Assembly (NCBI GenBank): GCA_047974565.1
Contig: JBKECN010000085.1
Coordinates: 32,064 to 96,063 of the forward strand
Source of the DNA: JBDIAG01 sp047974565
GTDB lineage: Bacteria; Actinomycetota; Actinomycetes; Actinomycetales; CAWJMD01
Direction of reading: 5' to 3'
Length of the DNA: 64,000 nucleotides
Shown here: positions 16,622 through 25,183 of the stretch, piece by piece
How positions within the stretch are numbered: position 1 is the stretch's first letter
Layout of the letters: every line of letters begins with the position of its first letter
Notes under the pieces: generated by a model
The model's input: the letters and a program-made list of their open reading frames with translations, nothing else
What the model was told of the DNA's origin: nothing
The model's database searches: none
Position numbers and translations under genes: made by a program

Positions 16622-19071
16622 CCCGTGCCGGCATCCTGAACTCTGGCGACGGCCTGACCAGTGTCGACAGCGTGGCCCGCACGGGTCCGGCTCCGACCCG
16701 GCTGCCAGCGCAGGTCTCCGAAGACCGGGAAGGCCATCGCCTCGGGGTGCCGCAGTTCTTCCAGGACCAGCACGACGCCGAGCCGGCCCCGAAACAGGCT
16801 GAGGGGTTGGTCATCCGGGTTCTGCTCGGCCTCGTGCCAGGCCATCGACGCCAGGCGACGGGCACGGTCCAGCCAGTGCTCGGAACCGGTCACGCGGTAC
16901 AGGCCGGCCACCGACGCGGCCCGCCCGGCCAGGCCGCAACACACATGCGGATGCCGGGCGGGGTGCTGGACGGCATGGTGGGCCGCGGCCACTGCCGCGT
17001 CAAGCAGATCGTCCCGCCCGAGGTGGGTGTGCAGGCACACCAGCGCCTGGATCCAGCCGGCCGACCCGTTGCACCAGGACGGCGGGGTGCCCAGGGGTGC
17101 CCGGGCGGCGGTCATCGCGGCCACCGACAGATCGTCGGCGATCCGGGTCAGCCGGTCGTGGACCGGCGGCGGCACCGCGGAGCCCAGTGCCTGCGAGGTA
17201 CGCAGGTACGCCTCGGCGATCCCCGGCCACCCGTGGGCGTAACTCGCGGGCTGGGTGCGGGTCAGCCCCGGCGAGCTCGCCCCGGTGAGCACGGCGTCCA
17301 AGCGGGTCAGCAACTCGGTTCCGGCCTGGTGGAGCTCGGCCGGATCCATCGTTCGAGTCGAGCGGACCGCATCGAGCAGGCCGGCGAGCATCACCGCGGC
17401 TCCCGAGCTGCCGAGGGTGAGATCGACTGCGTCCGGGGAGGGGATTCGCGCGTGTCGGTGCAAGGACCCGACAGCGTGCCGAAGACCGGTCAGATCACCG
17501 CGGGCGTGCTGGATGAAGGCCTGCACGGCATCGACTCCCGCGGCCCTGTGCAGCATCGACGCCGGCCCGATCACGGCGCGGGCATCCTCGGGTGGGAAGG
17601 CGTCCTGGTCGTCCCGTCGGGAGTTCGCGCGGGCACACCACAGGTCGGCTTCGTCGAGCAGGTCGGCTCGCCCCCGCAATTGGGCGACCCGGAGCAGGAA
17701 CCAGGCAACTCCCGCGGCGCCGCGATCCACCGGGACACCGAGCGCGCAGGCCGCCTCGCCGCCGGGCCGCCCGGTGAGCTCTTCCAGGAGCCGGTCGGTG
17801 GTAGAGCCGGCCAGGCGATCGTAGGTGTCGGTTGCCGCTCGGCCCGCCGGCGGTCGGGCCGCTGTGAGGGCCTGGGCGAAGGCCGTGGTGGTGCAGTAGC
17901 GCTCGGCCCGATCCTTGGCCAGGGCGCGGCGCAGCACGTCCTCGACCGATCGCCAGGTCTCGAAACCGAGGCGGACGAAGGGTTCTGGCGGATCGTTGAC
18001 TACCTGTCGGTAGGCGGCGTCGAGTTCTGGACCGAATGACAGGTACGGTCTGCCGGTGTAGAGCAGGACCAGCAGGGCGGCCAGGGCGTACCGCTCGGTG
18101 ACCGGGCAGGCCGGCGCCAGTTCACGGCCGCGGATCAGCGCCTGGGCGGACTCGGAGTCCAGGTACTGCGCGAAGCCGACCCGTAGGCCGTGGCTGTACG
18201 GTTCGGGCCTGCCGGGCTGCACCGACAGGCCGAAGTCGATCAGCTTCACCTCGTCGTTCGGGCCGACGAGGACGTTGCGCGGATGCAGATCCCCGTGGAC
18301 GATGCCCTCGTCGTGCAGGTGTGCCACGAGGTCAGCGGCGCGGCAGGCGATGTGGTGCAGACGCTGCCGCCAGCCCGGTTGTTGCGCCTGCCGGATCTGG
18401 GTTCCGTGCTCGTCCAGCGGTGCTCCGGGGAACCACTCGACCACGGCGTACCGCCTGCCGTCGTGGTGGCCCTCGTCGATCAGGGCCGGCGCCCATCTGC
18501 CGGCGATGCGCCGCAGGGCATCCACCTCGCGCTCCATCGCCTCGTGGGCTTGCGGCGGTGCATCGGGTTGGACGATCTTGACCGCCACCTCCATCCCGTC
18601 CGCCGTCCGCGCCCGGTACACCTCGGAGTCGGTGGTGACTTGCAGGAGGGCGAGAATGTCCAGCCCGAGCACCTGCTGCCCGGGCGCCCAGGACGCCCGA
18701 ACCTCATCCGCGTCCTCGCTGCCCGCGGGTACCAGCAGCCGGGCCGAGGTCAGCACCTGCAGCGTGGCGAAAGCCTCCTCAAGGACCCGGAGCGGGTCAC
18801 CGCCATTGGAGCAGCACCACGAGACCACCGCTGCGGGAATCGTCGTCGGCTCGCGGAACTGGGCCAGCAGGTCGGCCGTCGCGGAGTCCACCCAGCGCGA
18901 AGGCGCTCGATACCCCGGACGGCTGAGGGTCACCCCACCGGCCGGCAGTGCTCGGCGAACCCGCTCGCTGAGCTCGTGGACCGGGACGACGACGACGTCC
19001 GTCGGCAGCACGAAAAGGTCGGTGACCGGGTCCAGTCGCGTCTCGTCGCGTTCGGTGGTGGTTGCGCTCAC
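16576..19071 (-). CDS. Protein kinase-LanC fusion (lanthionine synthetase-like)
   Basis: 831 aa from GTG 19071, which overlaps the upstream stop as GTGA. Residues 1-135 are unassigned. The kinase domain follows: VAVK Lys165, catalytic loop HGDLHPRN (259-266) and DFG (279-281). After about 430 comes a LanC-type alpha-toroid with zinc ligands Cys667 in WCNG and Cys711-Cys712 in CCGLAG. In class III/IV lanthipeptide synthetases a lyase domain precedes kinase and cyclase on one chain; here the lyase-like part is the separate upstream gene. All ATP-site and zinc residues look intact. Expected chemistry is phosphorylation of Ser/Thr followed by thioether formation, but the substrate is not known. 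Confidence 0.85.
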   Translation of the reverse strand: MSATTTERDETRLDPVTDLFVLPTDVVVVPVHELSERVRRALPAGGVTLSRPGYRAPSRWVDSATADLLAQFREPTTIPAAVVSWCCSNGGDPLRVLEEAFATLQVLTSARLLVPAGSEDADEVRASWAPGQQVLGLDILALLQVTTDSEVYRARTADGMEVAVKIVQPDAPPQAHEAMEREVDALRRIAGRWAPALIDEGHHDGRRYAVVEWFPGAPLDEHGTQIRQAQQPGWRQRLHHIACRAADLVAHLHDEGIVHGDLHPRNVLVGPNDEVKLIDFGLSVQPGRPEPYSHGLRVGFAQYLDSESAQALIRGRELAPACPVTERYALAALLVLLYTGRPYLSFGPELDAAYRQVVNDPPEPFVRLGFETWRSVEDVLRRALAKDRAERYCTTTAFAQALTAARPPAGRAATDTYDRLAGSTTDRLLEELTGRPGGEAACALGVPVDRGAAGVAWFLLRVAQLRGRADLLDEADLWCARANSRRDDQDAFPPEDARAVIGPASMLHRAAGVDAVQAFIQHARGDLTGLRHAVGSLHRHARIPSPDAVDLTLGSSGAAVMLAGLLDAVRSTRTMDPAELHQAGTELLTRLDAVLTGASSPGLTRTQPASYAHGWPGIAEAYLRTSQALGSAVPPPVHDRLTRIADDLSVAAMTAARAPLGTPPSWCNGSAGWIQALVCLHTHLGRDDLLDAAVAAAHHAVQHPARHPHVCCGLAGRAASVAGLYRVTGSEHWLDRARRLASMAWHEAEQNPDDQPLSLFRGRLGVVLVLEELRHPEAMAFPVFGDLRWQPGRSRTRAGHAVDTGQAVARVQDAGTGQVVGTGPVEPRTTR

Positions 19072-20321
19072 CCTCGCCTCGCCTTCGTGGTGGTGCTGGG
19101 CGGGTCGTCTCGCCAGCAGTGGGCCGGTGGCGTCCAGGTCGTCGGATCCACACCGTCCAGCCGGAGCCGCGCGTTGACGAAGTCTGTGGTCTGCGACTCG
19201 GTGCACTGCGCTGCATCGGCGTCGGTGAGCAATCGGGCCAGGCGTGCGGTGATCCAGGAGCGCCAACTCGTGAGCCGGTCCCAGCCCGCCAGCCGGGCGG
19301 TGCGTGGCGGGTCGATCCCCCAGGAGAACAGGGCGTCGTCGCGTCCGGGTACGTCGGCGGTGAAAGGCACGCCCTGGCTGCGACATCCGTCCAGGGCGCG
19401 GCGGAGCACCTCGACCGCGTCGAGCATGACCTCGGGATCGTCGAAGTAGGCGACCAGCCCGTCGGGACGCAACAATCCCTGGGCCCCGCGACCGGCCTTG
19501 AAGGCCCGGGCTCCGGCGCGGGCCACCCCCTCGACCCAGGGTCGAAATGCCGAAAGTCGATCTGCCGGATGGACGCTGGTGTAGAGCTTGCAGGTGGGTG
19601 CCTTCAGATCCGCGTCCGGGTGATGCCATTGCACCCACGCCTGCGTGGTGCTGCCGGCATGCTCGACAAGCCAGCCTCGCCGCAGAGCCTCACCGATCTG
19701 GCGGTCCAGGTGATCGGCGGTCTGAGCCCAGCCGGGCGTTGCGGGCATCGAGTTGCAGGCGTACAGCCAGTGCGCAAGCCGCATCGGGTCCGGCGCCGTG
19801 CTCGCGAGCCGATGCGCCCGGCCGAGCGCGGCCAGGGAAAGCGCGCCCAGCCGTGAGGGGGACACCGTCGATCCGGCCCCTCTGGCGAGGAATTCCGGCG
19901 GACCGGGTGGGTACCTGCGTGGGCCCGCCTGCCGACTCCGGTGCCGAGCCAGTCGCACGTCGACTGATGGCACCGGCTCGGCCAGGTCGCCCATCTGCTG
20001 GAGGGCTCGCGGCCCGGTGACGGGCCCGTCGGGAAGGTCGAGGACGAGCACGCCGTCCAGGACCAGCGCGGCCAAGGTCGGGCAGGAGTCCGGTTCCGAA
20101 GGCATTGCACCGGTGAGCAACTCGGCCGTGGCCCGGTCGACGAGCTTGGCACTGGCTCGGGCCTGGTTGTTGTCGGGAACCAGCAGGGCGGCACCGGGCT
20201 CGGGATCCAGGCCGACGAAGAGGTGTGCCTCGGTGACGGTTTCCGCGTTGACCAGTCGGTAGGCCGGAGCCAGCCGGACCGGATGGCGTCCCAGGGTCAG
20301 GGGTGAGTGGGTGAGCGACAT
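19068..20321 (-). CDS. Stand-alone lyase-like partner of the kinase-LanC protein
   Basis: 417 aa; GGAGGAGA lies 5 bases before ATG 20321. I do not recognise the N-terminal half. The C-terminal half carries KLYTSVHP (Lys245, His251), AFKAG (Lys275) and LLRPDGLVAY (Arg285, Tyr292), a pattern that resembles the phosphothreonine/phosphoserine lyase domain at the front of class III/IV lanthionine synthetases, or the HopA1-like component of class V systems. The GTGA overlap with the kinase-LanC gene and shared strand argue for one complex. The lyase assignment is inference from motif spacing and context. Confidence 0.6.
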   Translation of the reverse strand: MSLTHSPLTLGRHPVRLAPAYRLVNAETVTEAHLFVGLDPEPGAALLVPDNNQARASAKLVDRATAELLTGAMPSEPDSCPTLAALVLDGVLVLDLPDGPVTGPRALQQMGDLAEPVPSVDVRLARHRSRQAGPRRYPPGPPEFLARGAGSTVSPSRLGALSLAALGRAHRLASTAPDPMRLAHWLYACNSMPATPGWAQTADHLDRQIGEALRRGWLVEHAGSTTQAWVQWHHPDADLKAPTCKLYTSVHPADRLSAFRPWVEGVARAGARAFKAGRGAQGLLRPDGLVAYFDDPEVMLDAVEVLRRALDGCRSQGVPFTADVPGRDDALFSWGIDPPRTARLAGWDRLTSWRSWITARLARLLTDADAAQCTESQTTDFVNARLRLDGVDPTTWTPPAHCWRDDPPSTTTKARRG

Positions 20322-20386
20322 GGCTCTCCTCCCGGGCGCGGCCAGGGGACTCGGGGTCTCACCCCGGCCGCGCCATGCGGAGGTGC

Positions 20387-20911
20387 TCAGAGCGTCTCGA
20401 GGGCGGTCGCCAGATGCTCGGCGACGATCTTGCGGTTATCCCCGGTCGGCTCGAAAGCCGCTGCCAGCCGGTCGATCTCCTTGACGATCTGGCTGACCCG
20501 ATCCCGGATCAGGGTCAGGTCACTGAACTGCAGCACGTCTGCCCGGGAGATGACCGGGGTGATCGGTGTCGGGATGGTCTCGTACGAACTCCCGCCGCAG
20601 TTCGGGTCCGGGTAGAAGTCACCGCGGCCGGCCGAGGCGGTGGCCAGTACTTCGATTCCCACCTCGGTGGCCAGCTTCTCGATGACCTGCGCTGCCTGAC
20701 CGGGCTCGAGTTGCTTGGCAGCCTCGCCGGCCAGGACGGCCACCCGCTCGATGAGATCGCTGCGCTTGATGGTGTGCATCACCGGGCTGAGTTGACCGCA
20801 GGTCAGCACCGTCGGCTGATCCTGGACACAGAGACCGGCACCGTCGACTTTGGCCCGCAAGCGCTCGTCCACGACGTTGACCATGAGGTCTCGAACCTGG
20901 AAGTTCGCCAT
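20387..20911 (-). CDS. Unrecognised 174-aa protein, first gene of the LanC-like operon
   Basis: 174 aa; GGAGGAAA precedes ATG 20911. I do not recognise a family. The N-terminus MANFQVRDLMVNVV reads like a leader segment of small actinobacterial peptides. There are three cysteines (28, 38, 105), a Ser/Thr-rich stretch CGGSSYETIPTPIT (105-118), and otherwise mostly amphipathic helix, including an Ala/Leu-rich tail. It is the promoter-proximal gene, 65 bases before the lyase-like gene. It could be the substrate or a scaffold for the synthetase; neither is proven. No protease or exporter gene accompanies it. Confidence 0.7.
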   Translation of the reverse strand: MANFQVRDLMVNVVDERLRAKVDGAGLCVQDQPTVLTCGQLSPVMHTIKRSDLIERVAVLAGEAAKQLEPGQAAQVIEKLATEVGIEVLATASAGRGDFYPDPNCGGSSYETIPTPITPVISRADVLQFSDLTLIRDRVSQIVKEIDRLAAAFEPTGDNRKIVAEHLATALETL

Positions 20912-21131
20912 GTTTCCTCCCTGAAGTGGGCGCCCGAGGAGTGGGGGTCGCGGGCGCACAATGCCCGTCCGGAGGCTTCCGATGCCGCTGGATCGTCCAC
21001 TGCATGCTGAGAAGAGCAATGGTGGGCCGCTGCGATACAGCCTCGAGCCGAACTTTTGTCGAGGCTGCGGACGGCGTGGCGGCTCGGTCAGCGCGGGTCG
21101 CGAACCCAGTTCGAGACCGGGCCCGGCGGGG

Positions 21132-22538
21132 TTACCGGGACGGGTGCGGGCGCCAAGCCCCCGGGTCGGTTGCCTCCCGCAGGGCGTGGTGCGCCTGGAC
21201 TACGTCGGGGTTGGGTTCTCCGGTGAAGGTGGTGGCCGAGAACGCCTGCCACGCAGGCGGATCGGGCTTGCCGCTGAGCACCCAGGCGGCTTGCCGGGCG
21301 GCCCCCAGAGCGACGTAGTCGGCCGGGTCGGGCACGTCCACCGGGGTTGCGAAGATGGTGGGCGCCAGTTCTCGCACCGCCCTGGAGTTGGCGCCTCCAC
21401 CGATGAGCAGGACGCGAGTGGTGGTGACCCCGGTGGCCCGTTCGACGGCGTTCATGGCGTCGCGGACCGAGCAGAGCAGGCCGTGGACGAAAGCCCGGGC
21501 CACACTCTGACGGCTGGTGCCCGAGCGCAGCCCATGCAGCAGGCCGGTGGCCTCGGGCCGGTTCGGGGTTCGTTCGCCGTCCAGGTATGGCAACAGGACG
21601 AGTCCGTCGGCATCCGCCGGCGCGGCCAAGGCCAGTTCGTCCAGGCCGGCGTGGTCGACGCCGAGCAACGAGCAGGCCAAGTCGAGCACCCGGGCCCCGT
21701 TGAGGGTGCAGGCCAGCGGCAGGTATCGGCCGGTGGCGTCACAGAAACCCGACACTTCGCCGGTGCCGTCGTGTGCGGGGGCGTCGGCCACCGTGCAGGC
21801 CACCCCCGAGGTGCCCAGGGACACTGCCATTTCGCCGGGTGCCAGCCCGAGGCCGAAGGCGGCGGCCGCGTTGTCACCCATACCGGCGGCCACCACCGCT
21901 CCGGTGCGGGTGCGTCCCACCTCTTCGTCCGGGTCGGCCACTCGCGGCAGGGCCGGTTGGTGCCCGAGGAGGTCCGCGGCAAGGCCGGGCAGCAGACGTC
22001 GCTCACGGGGGCAGTAGTAGCCGGTGCCGGACGCATCGGAGTGATCGGTGGTGAACTCGCGCCGCCGGCCCAGGTGCCAGGTGAGCAGGTCATGGGGGAG
22101 CAGAACGGTGGCGGTGCGCTCGGCGTCGTCGGGTTCGTGCGCGCGCAGCCAGGCGAGCTTGGTGGCGGTCAGTGCGGCAACCGGCACGCTGCCGATCAGG
22201 TCTGCCGCGGCCTGGGCTCCCCCCAGGCGGGCGGTCAGGTCGATGGCCTCCGGGGCCGAGGAGGTGTCATTCCAGAGCATCGCCGGGCGCACGAAACTGG
22301 CGTCGTCGGCGAGAGTGACCATGCCGTGCTGATGGCCGGCCACGGCCACGGCGTGGGCCTGCAGCAACAGGTCGGCGGTTGCGGTGTCCAACGCATCGAG
22401 CCAGTCCTGCGGGTGCACCTGGGTGCCGGGTGGGTGGGGTTCGTTCTGCCGGTCCACCACCTCCCCGCTGTCGGCGTCGACCAGTAGTGCGGTGCATGAC
22501 TGAGTAGACGAATCGATGCCGAGCACGAGCCGTGTCAC
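21132..22538 (-). CDS. xylB: FGGY-family carbohydrate kinase, xylulokinase-like
   Basis: 468 aa; GTG start 22538 preceded by AGGAGT at suitable spacing. The N-terminal ATP-binding signature GIDSSTQSCTALLVD and the C-terminal LLIGGGANSRAVRE with the FGGY-family phosphate loop are clear. Xylulokinases convert D-xylulose to xylulose 5-phosphate. No xylose isomerase or sugar transporter is adjacent, so a related pentulose substrate is possible. It is divergent from the phosphatase gene at 22645. Confidence 0.85.
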   Translation of the reverse strand: MTRLVLGIDSSTQSCTALLVDADSGEVVDRQNEPHPPGTQVHPQDWLDALDTATADLLLQAHAVAVAGHQHGMVTLADDASFVRPAMLWNDTSSAPEAIDLTARLGGAQAAADLIGSVPVAALTATKLAWLRAHEPDDAERTATVLLPHDLLTWHLGRRREFTTDHSDASGTGYYCPRERRLLPGLAADLLGHQPALPRVADPDEEVGRTRTGAVVAAGMGDNAAAAFGLGLAPGEMAVSLGTSGVACTVADAPAHDGTGEVSGFCDATGRYLPLACTLNGARVLDLACSLLGVDHAGLDELALAAPADADGLVLLPYLDGERTPNRPEATGLLHGLRSGTSRQSVARAFVHGLLCSVRDAMNAVERATGVTTTRVLLIGGGANSRAVRELAPTIFATPVDVPDPADYVALGAARQAAWVLSGKPDPPAWQAFSATTFTGEPNPDVVQAHHALREATDPGAWRPHPSR

Positions 22539-22644
22539 GAGTAACTCCTAAGCAGAGGTCTTCGCAGCCTGTCACCATCGTGACCCTGCTGCGTCCCGGA
22601 GGCATGCCGATTCGTGTGATTGGTGGTGTGGGAGGGTTGCTGCC

Positions 22645-23226
22645 ATGGCCGTGGAGGAGTTCGAATACGCGAACGCCTCGGTGGTGACCCCGCAGCTGTG
22701 GGTGGGCGGCGACCTGACCACCCATCACGAGAGTCAGGCCGAACGTCAGCTCGCCGAGATGGTCGATGCAGGTCTGACCCACATCCTCGACGCCCGGCTG
22801 GAATGGAACGACGCGGAGTTCGTGGCCGCCCGAGCCCCGGCGGTGCGCTACCTGCACCTCGGGGTGGACGACGCCGGGCAGCGGATGCCGGACGAATGGT
22901 TCGACCAGGGCACCCGGTTCGTCCTCGATGCGATGGCCGATCCCGACGCCCGGGTGCTGGTGCACTGCCACATGGGCATCAACCGGGGGCCGTCGATGGG
23001 GTTCGCGGTGCTGCTGGCCACCGGATGGTCTCCGGTGGCCGCCCACATCGCGATCCATCGGGTGCGGCCCATCGCGTGGATCGACTATTGGGCAGACGCC
23101 ACCAGGTGGTGGGCCCGGCGCGCAGGCACGCCGGAGCGAGAGTTGCGCAATCAACTGGAGCAGGCTCAGCAGTGGCGGGATCGTTTGGGGATCGGGTGGC
23201 GGGCCACTTATCGCGGCATCCGGTAG
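22645..23226 (+). CDS. Dual-specificity phosphatase-like protein
   Basis: 193 aa. The P-loop HCHMGINRGPS contains the CX5R signature with nucleophile Cys108 and Arg114; an aspartate in GVDDAGQRMPD (about 75-83) is the likely general acid. The N-terminus VTPQLWVGGDL is typical of DSP folds. These enzymes remove phosphate from Ser/Thr/Tyr or from small phosphorylated molecules. Its physiological target is not indicated by neighbours, which are a divergent sugar kinase and decayed sequence. Confidence 0.85.
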   Translation: MAVEEFEYANASVVTPQLWVGGDLTTHHESQAERQLAEMVDAGLTHILDARLEWNDAEFVAARAPAVRYLHLGVDDAGQRMPDEWFDQGTRFVLDAMADPDARVLVHCHMGINRGPSMGFAVLLATGWSPVAAHIAIHRVRPIAWIDYWADATRWWARRAGTPERELRNQLEQAQQWRDRLGIGWRATYRGIR

Positions 23227-23555
23227 GCATCCGCGGGTGGCGTCGCTGTTCCTAGAGATGCCGGACGAAGGCCAGAAGGCGCAGTGGCGCGCTGCTCGCC
23301 GATCATGTCTCGACTAAGAGACTCATCAACCAGAGCTTCCATCGATCGGCCGGCATCCGATCGCGCGCGCCCTGCAACGCCCGCCGGACGCTTGTCGCCG
23401 AAGGTTCTCGTGGTGAATGAGATCTTGATCGGACTCGCTGGCGCGATTCTCCAAGTCCACGTTGCCGAGTCTGGCTCTTCGGATCAAGGATGGCCCGAGC
23501 CGTCCTCGTGGTCACGTCCCTGCGCGTTGTCCAGCAACCTGCTAAGAGCGCCTGA

Positions 23556-24228
23556 TCACAGGCAAGTGAGGCAGTCCCTGCGCTCTATGGAGGTGTTGCT
23601 CGCTCCGGGAGTGACCTCCCAACCCAGCTCTCCGAGAACTCGAGCCGCCTCTGCTGGGCAATCTCGAGCAGCCGCAGCCACTTGCTGGCGACGCCATCTG
23701 GCTCGACCCCGCTGCAGAGACTCCTGCCAACCCTGTGCACAGTCGACGCCGAACTCGATCTGAGGGAACTCGAGCACATCCTCTAGGCACGGGCGGAAGC
23801 GATGCCCGCCGAGAGGAAAGTGCAGCTCAGACATCGTTGGAGTTTTGTCGATGCTCTTCATCGCTTGAGCCCTAGGCTTGCTCTGCCCGTGCGCGGCAGC
23901 CAAGGCCATGACGTGACTGAACTTGTCACGGTGTGCGTGCACATGGAGGTGAGCGACAGGGAGCTTGCTGTTCTCTCGCTCATACACGAACCTGAACAGC
24001 GGATCCCCTTGAGGGTTTGGCGGACGGGTGTACCGCGATCTTGGACGAGTCGACGGCCAGATACTTCCCTGCACCATCCCAGGTGCACTGGTAGACAATC
24101 GCGAGCGACAAAAGGGCATTGCCGCCAATCTCCAACGTGATGCCGGCCGCACGTTCGTCATGTACGGAGACCTTGTCCCCGCCAGTGAGGATCTCAGCGG
24201 CAAACGTGCGCGTGATCGTGAAGCGAAC
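23556..24228 (-). pseudogene. Frameshifted conserved hypothetical gene
   Basis: Two minus-strand frames join into one plausible protein. From about 24228 the frame reads VRFTITRTFAAEIL through KYLAVDSSKIAVHPS and then stops; from about 24010 another frame continues VYERENSKLPVAHLHVHAHR to HFPLGGHRFRPCLEDVLEF and a helical tail, ending at 23556. The switch implies a one-base indel. No start codon is seen at the expected N-terminus, directly after the preceding stop. The His-rich LHVHAHRD motif looks functional in origin, but I cannot name the family. The G+C here is visibly lower than in neighbouring genes. Confidence 0.55.
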
Positions 24229-24435
24229 TCACCTAGCCAGCAACCACTCCAGCATGTGGATCCGTCGGAGCGCGCGGTACTCGTCTGCTGTCAAGGCATC
24301 GACTGCTGCCAACCGTTCGATATGGGCAAGGTGGGCGCCACCGAACTGCTCAAGAAGTCGCCCGTACTCCTCGCGGGCCTGATCTTCTGCACGTTCCTGC
24401 ACGGTTCCCGTGATGACCTCCCTGATCCGACCCAA
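24229..24435 (-). CDS. Small helical hypothetical protein
   Basis: 68 aa from TTG 24435, a weak start, so the N-terminus is uncertain and may itself be truncated. It is strongly helical and charged (VQERAEDQAREEYGRLLEQF then LTADEYRALRRIHMLEWLL). It lies directly upstream of the frameshifted gene, in the same phase, with only the TGA between them, like a two-gene unit such as a regulator or antitoxin with its partner. The family is not recognised, and it may be part of the same decayed insertion. Confidence 0.4.
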   Translation of the reverse strand: MGRIREVITGTVQERAEDQAREEYGRLLEQFGGAHLAHIERLAAVDALTADEYRALRRIHMLEWLLAR

Positions 24436-24646
24436 GCACGGTAGCGGTGAGGTCGGACAACGATGGCTTGATGCCAGGAGACTCGCACGCTTGGGCCAAG
24501 AAGTGCCTGAGATGGGGCATCGATGACGCGTCGGCCTACAGCCGCATCAAGCGTGCTCCTTCGTCGCGTGGAGGAGCCGCCCTGAACCGGGAACTCGAGA
24601 GACAGAACTTCCGCAGGCCAGAGCTCCTGCGAAGGACGGAACAAGG

Positions 24647-24719
24647 TGGCCAGAAGCGGGGTCGAACCGCTGACCTTCCGATTTTCAGTCGGACGCTCTA
24701 CCAACTGAGCTATCTGGCC
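24647..24719 (-). tRNA. tRNA-Phe (GAA)
   Basis: Reading the minus strand, the 7-bp acceptor GGCCAGA/TCTGGCC, D-arm AGCTCAGTTGGTAGAGC, anticodon stem-loop CCGACTGAAAATCGG and T-arm GGTTCGACCC are all present. The gene encodes only CC after the discriminator A. A decayed low-GC segment begins just past its 3' end. Confidence 0.97.
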
Positions 24720-24746
24720 CTACCTGGACGACACATCGCCCAAGAG

Positions 24747-24820
24747 CGACCCTGACGGGACTCGAACCCGCGACCTCCGCCGTGACAGGGCGGCGCGCTA
24801 ACCGACTGCGCTACAGGGCC
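24747..24820 (-). tRNA. tRNA-Asp (GTC)
   Basis: Acceptor GGCCCTG/CAGGGTC with one G-U pair, D-arm AGCGCAGTCGGTTAGCGC, anticodon loop CCTGTCAC and T-arm GGGTTCGAGTCC are present on the minus strand. It is the middle gene of a Glu-Asp-Phe cluster, probably one transcript. Confidence 0.97.
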
Positions 24821-24837
24821 TTGATGGTGCAAGACCG

Positions 24838-24910
24838 TACCCCCAACCGGATTCGAACCGGCGCTGCCGCCTTGAAAGGGCGGTGTCCTAGGCCGCTAGA
24901 CGATGGGGGC
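24838..24910 (-). tRNA. tRNA-Glu (TTC)
   Basis: Acceptor GCCCCCA/TGGGGGT, D-arm GTCTAGCGGCCTAGGAC, anticodon loop CTTTCAA and T-arm GGTTCGAATCC fold into a normal tRNA on the minus strand. It is the first gene of the three-tRNA cluster. Confidence 0.97.
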
Positions 24911-25183
24911 CCTACTCGACCTCACCGCCCGTCGACCTTCGGCGCGATCCGTCGAGGACTCATAGAGCATAGGGGGTGTGATGCCCAATCACCAAAGCGG
25001 TTACCCGGGCGGACCAGGTCGAGCGTCCCGGGGCTGATCGGCGGTGCTCCCGGCGGCCTGGAAACCGCTCGGATCGCCCCTGACAGACGTGCTGTGAGCA
25101 GGCTCACCACGCCTGCGCGAAGGGTGCACATCCAGTGGGAGTCGCCGTGCCCCGGCGCGCACCCGATGGCGCACGATGGGTGG

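Noticed and set aside
16576..19638. Longer 1020-codon form of the kinase-LanC protein
   Set aside because: The first 189 codons overlap the lyase-like gene in another frame; GTG 19071 with the GTGA overlap is the natural start.
21034..21062. Possible promoter TCGACA-N17-TGTATC before the LanC-like operon
   Set aside because: The -10 part is a poor match and lies 120 bases from the first gene, so it is not strong enough to annotate.
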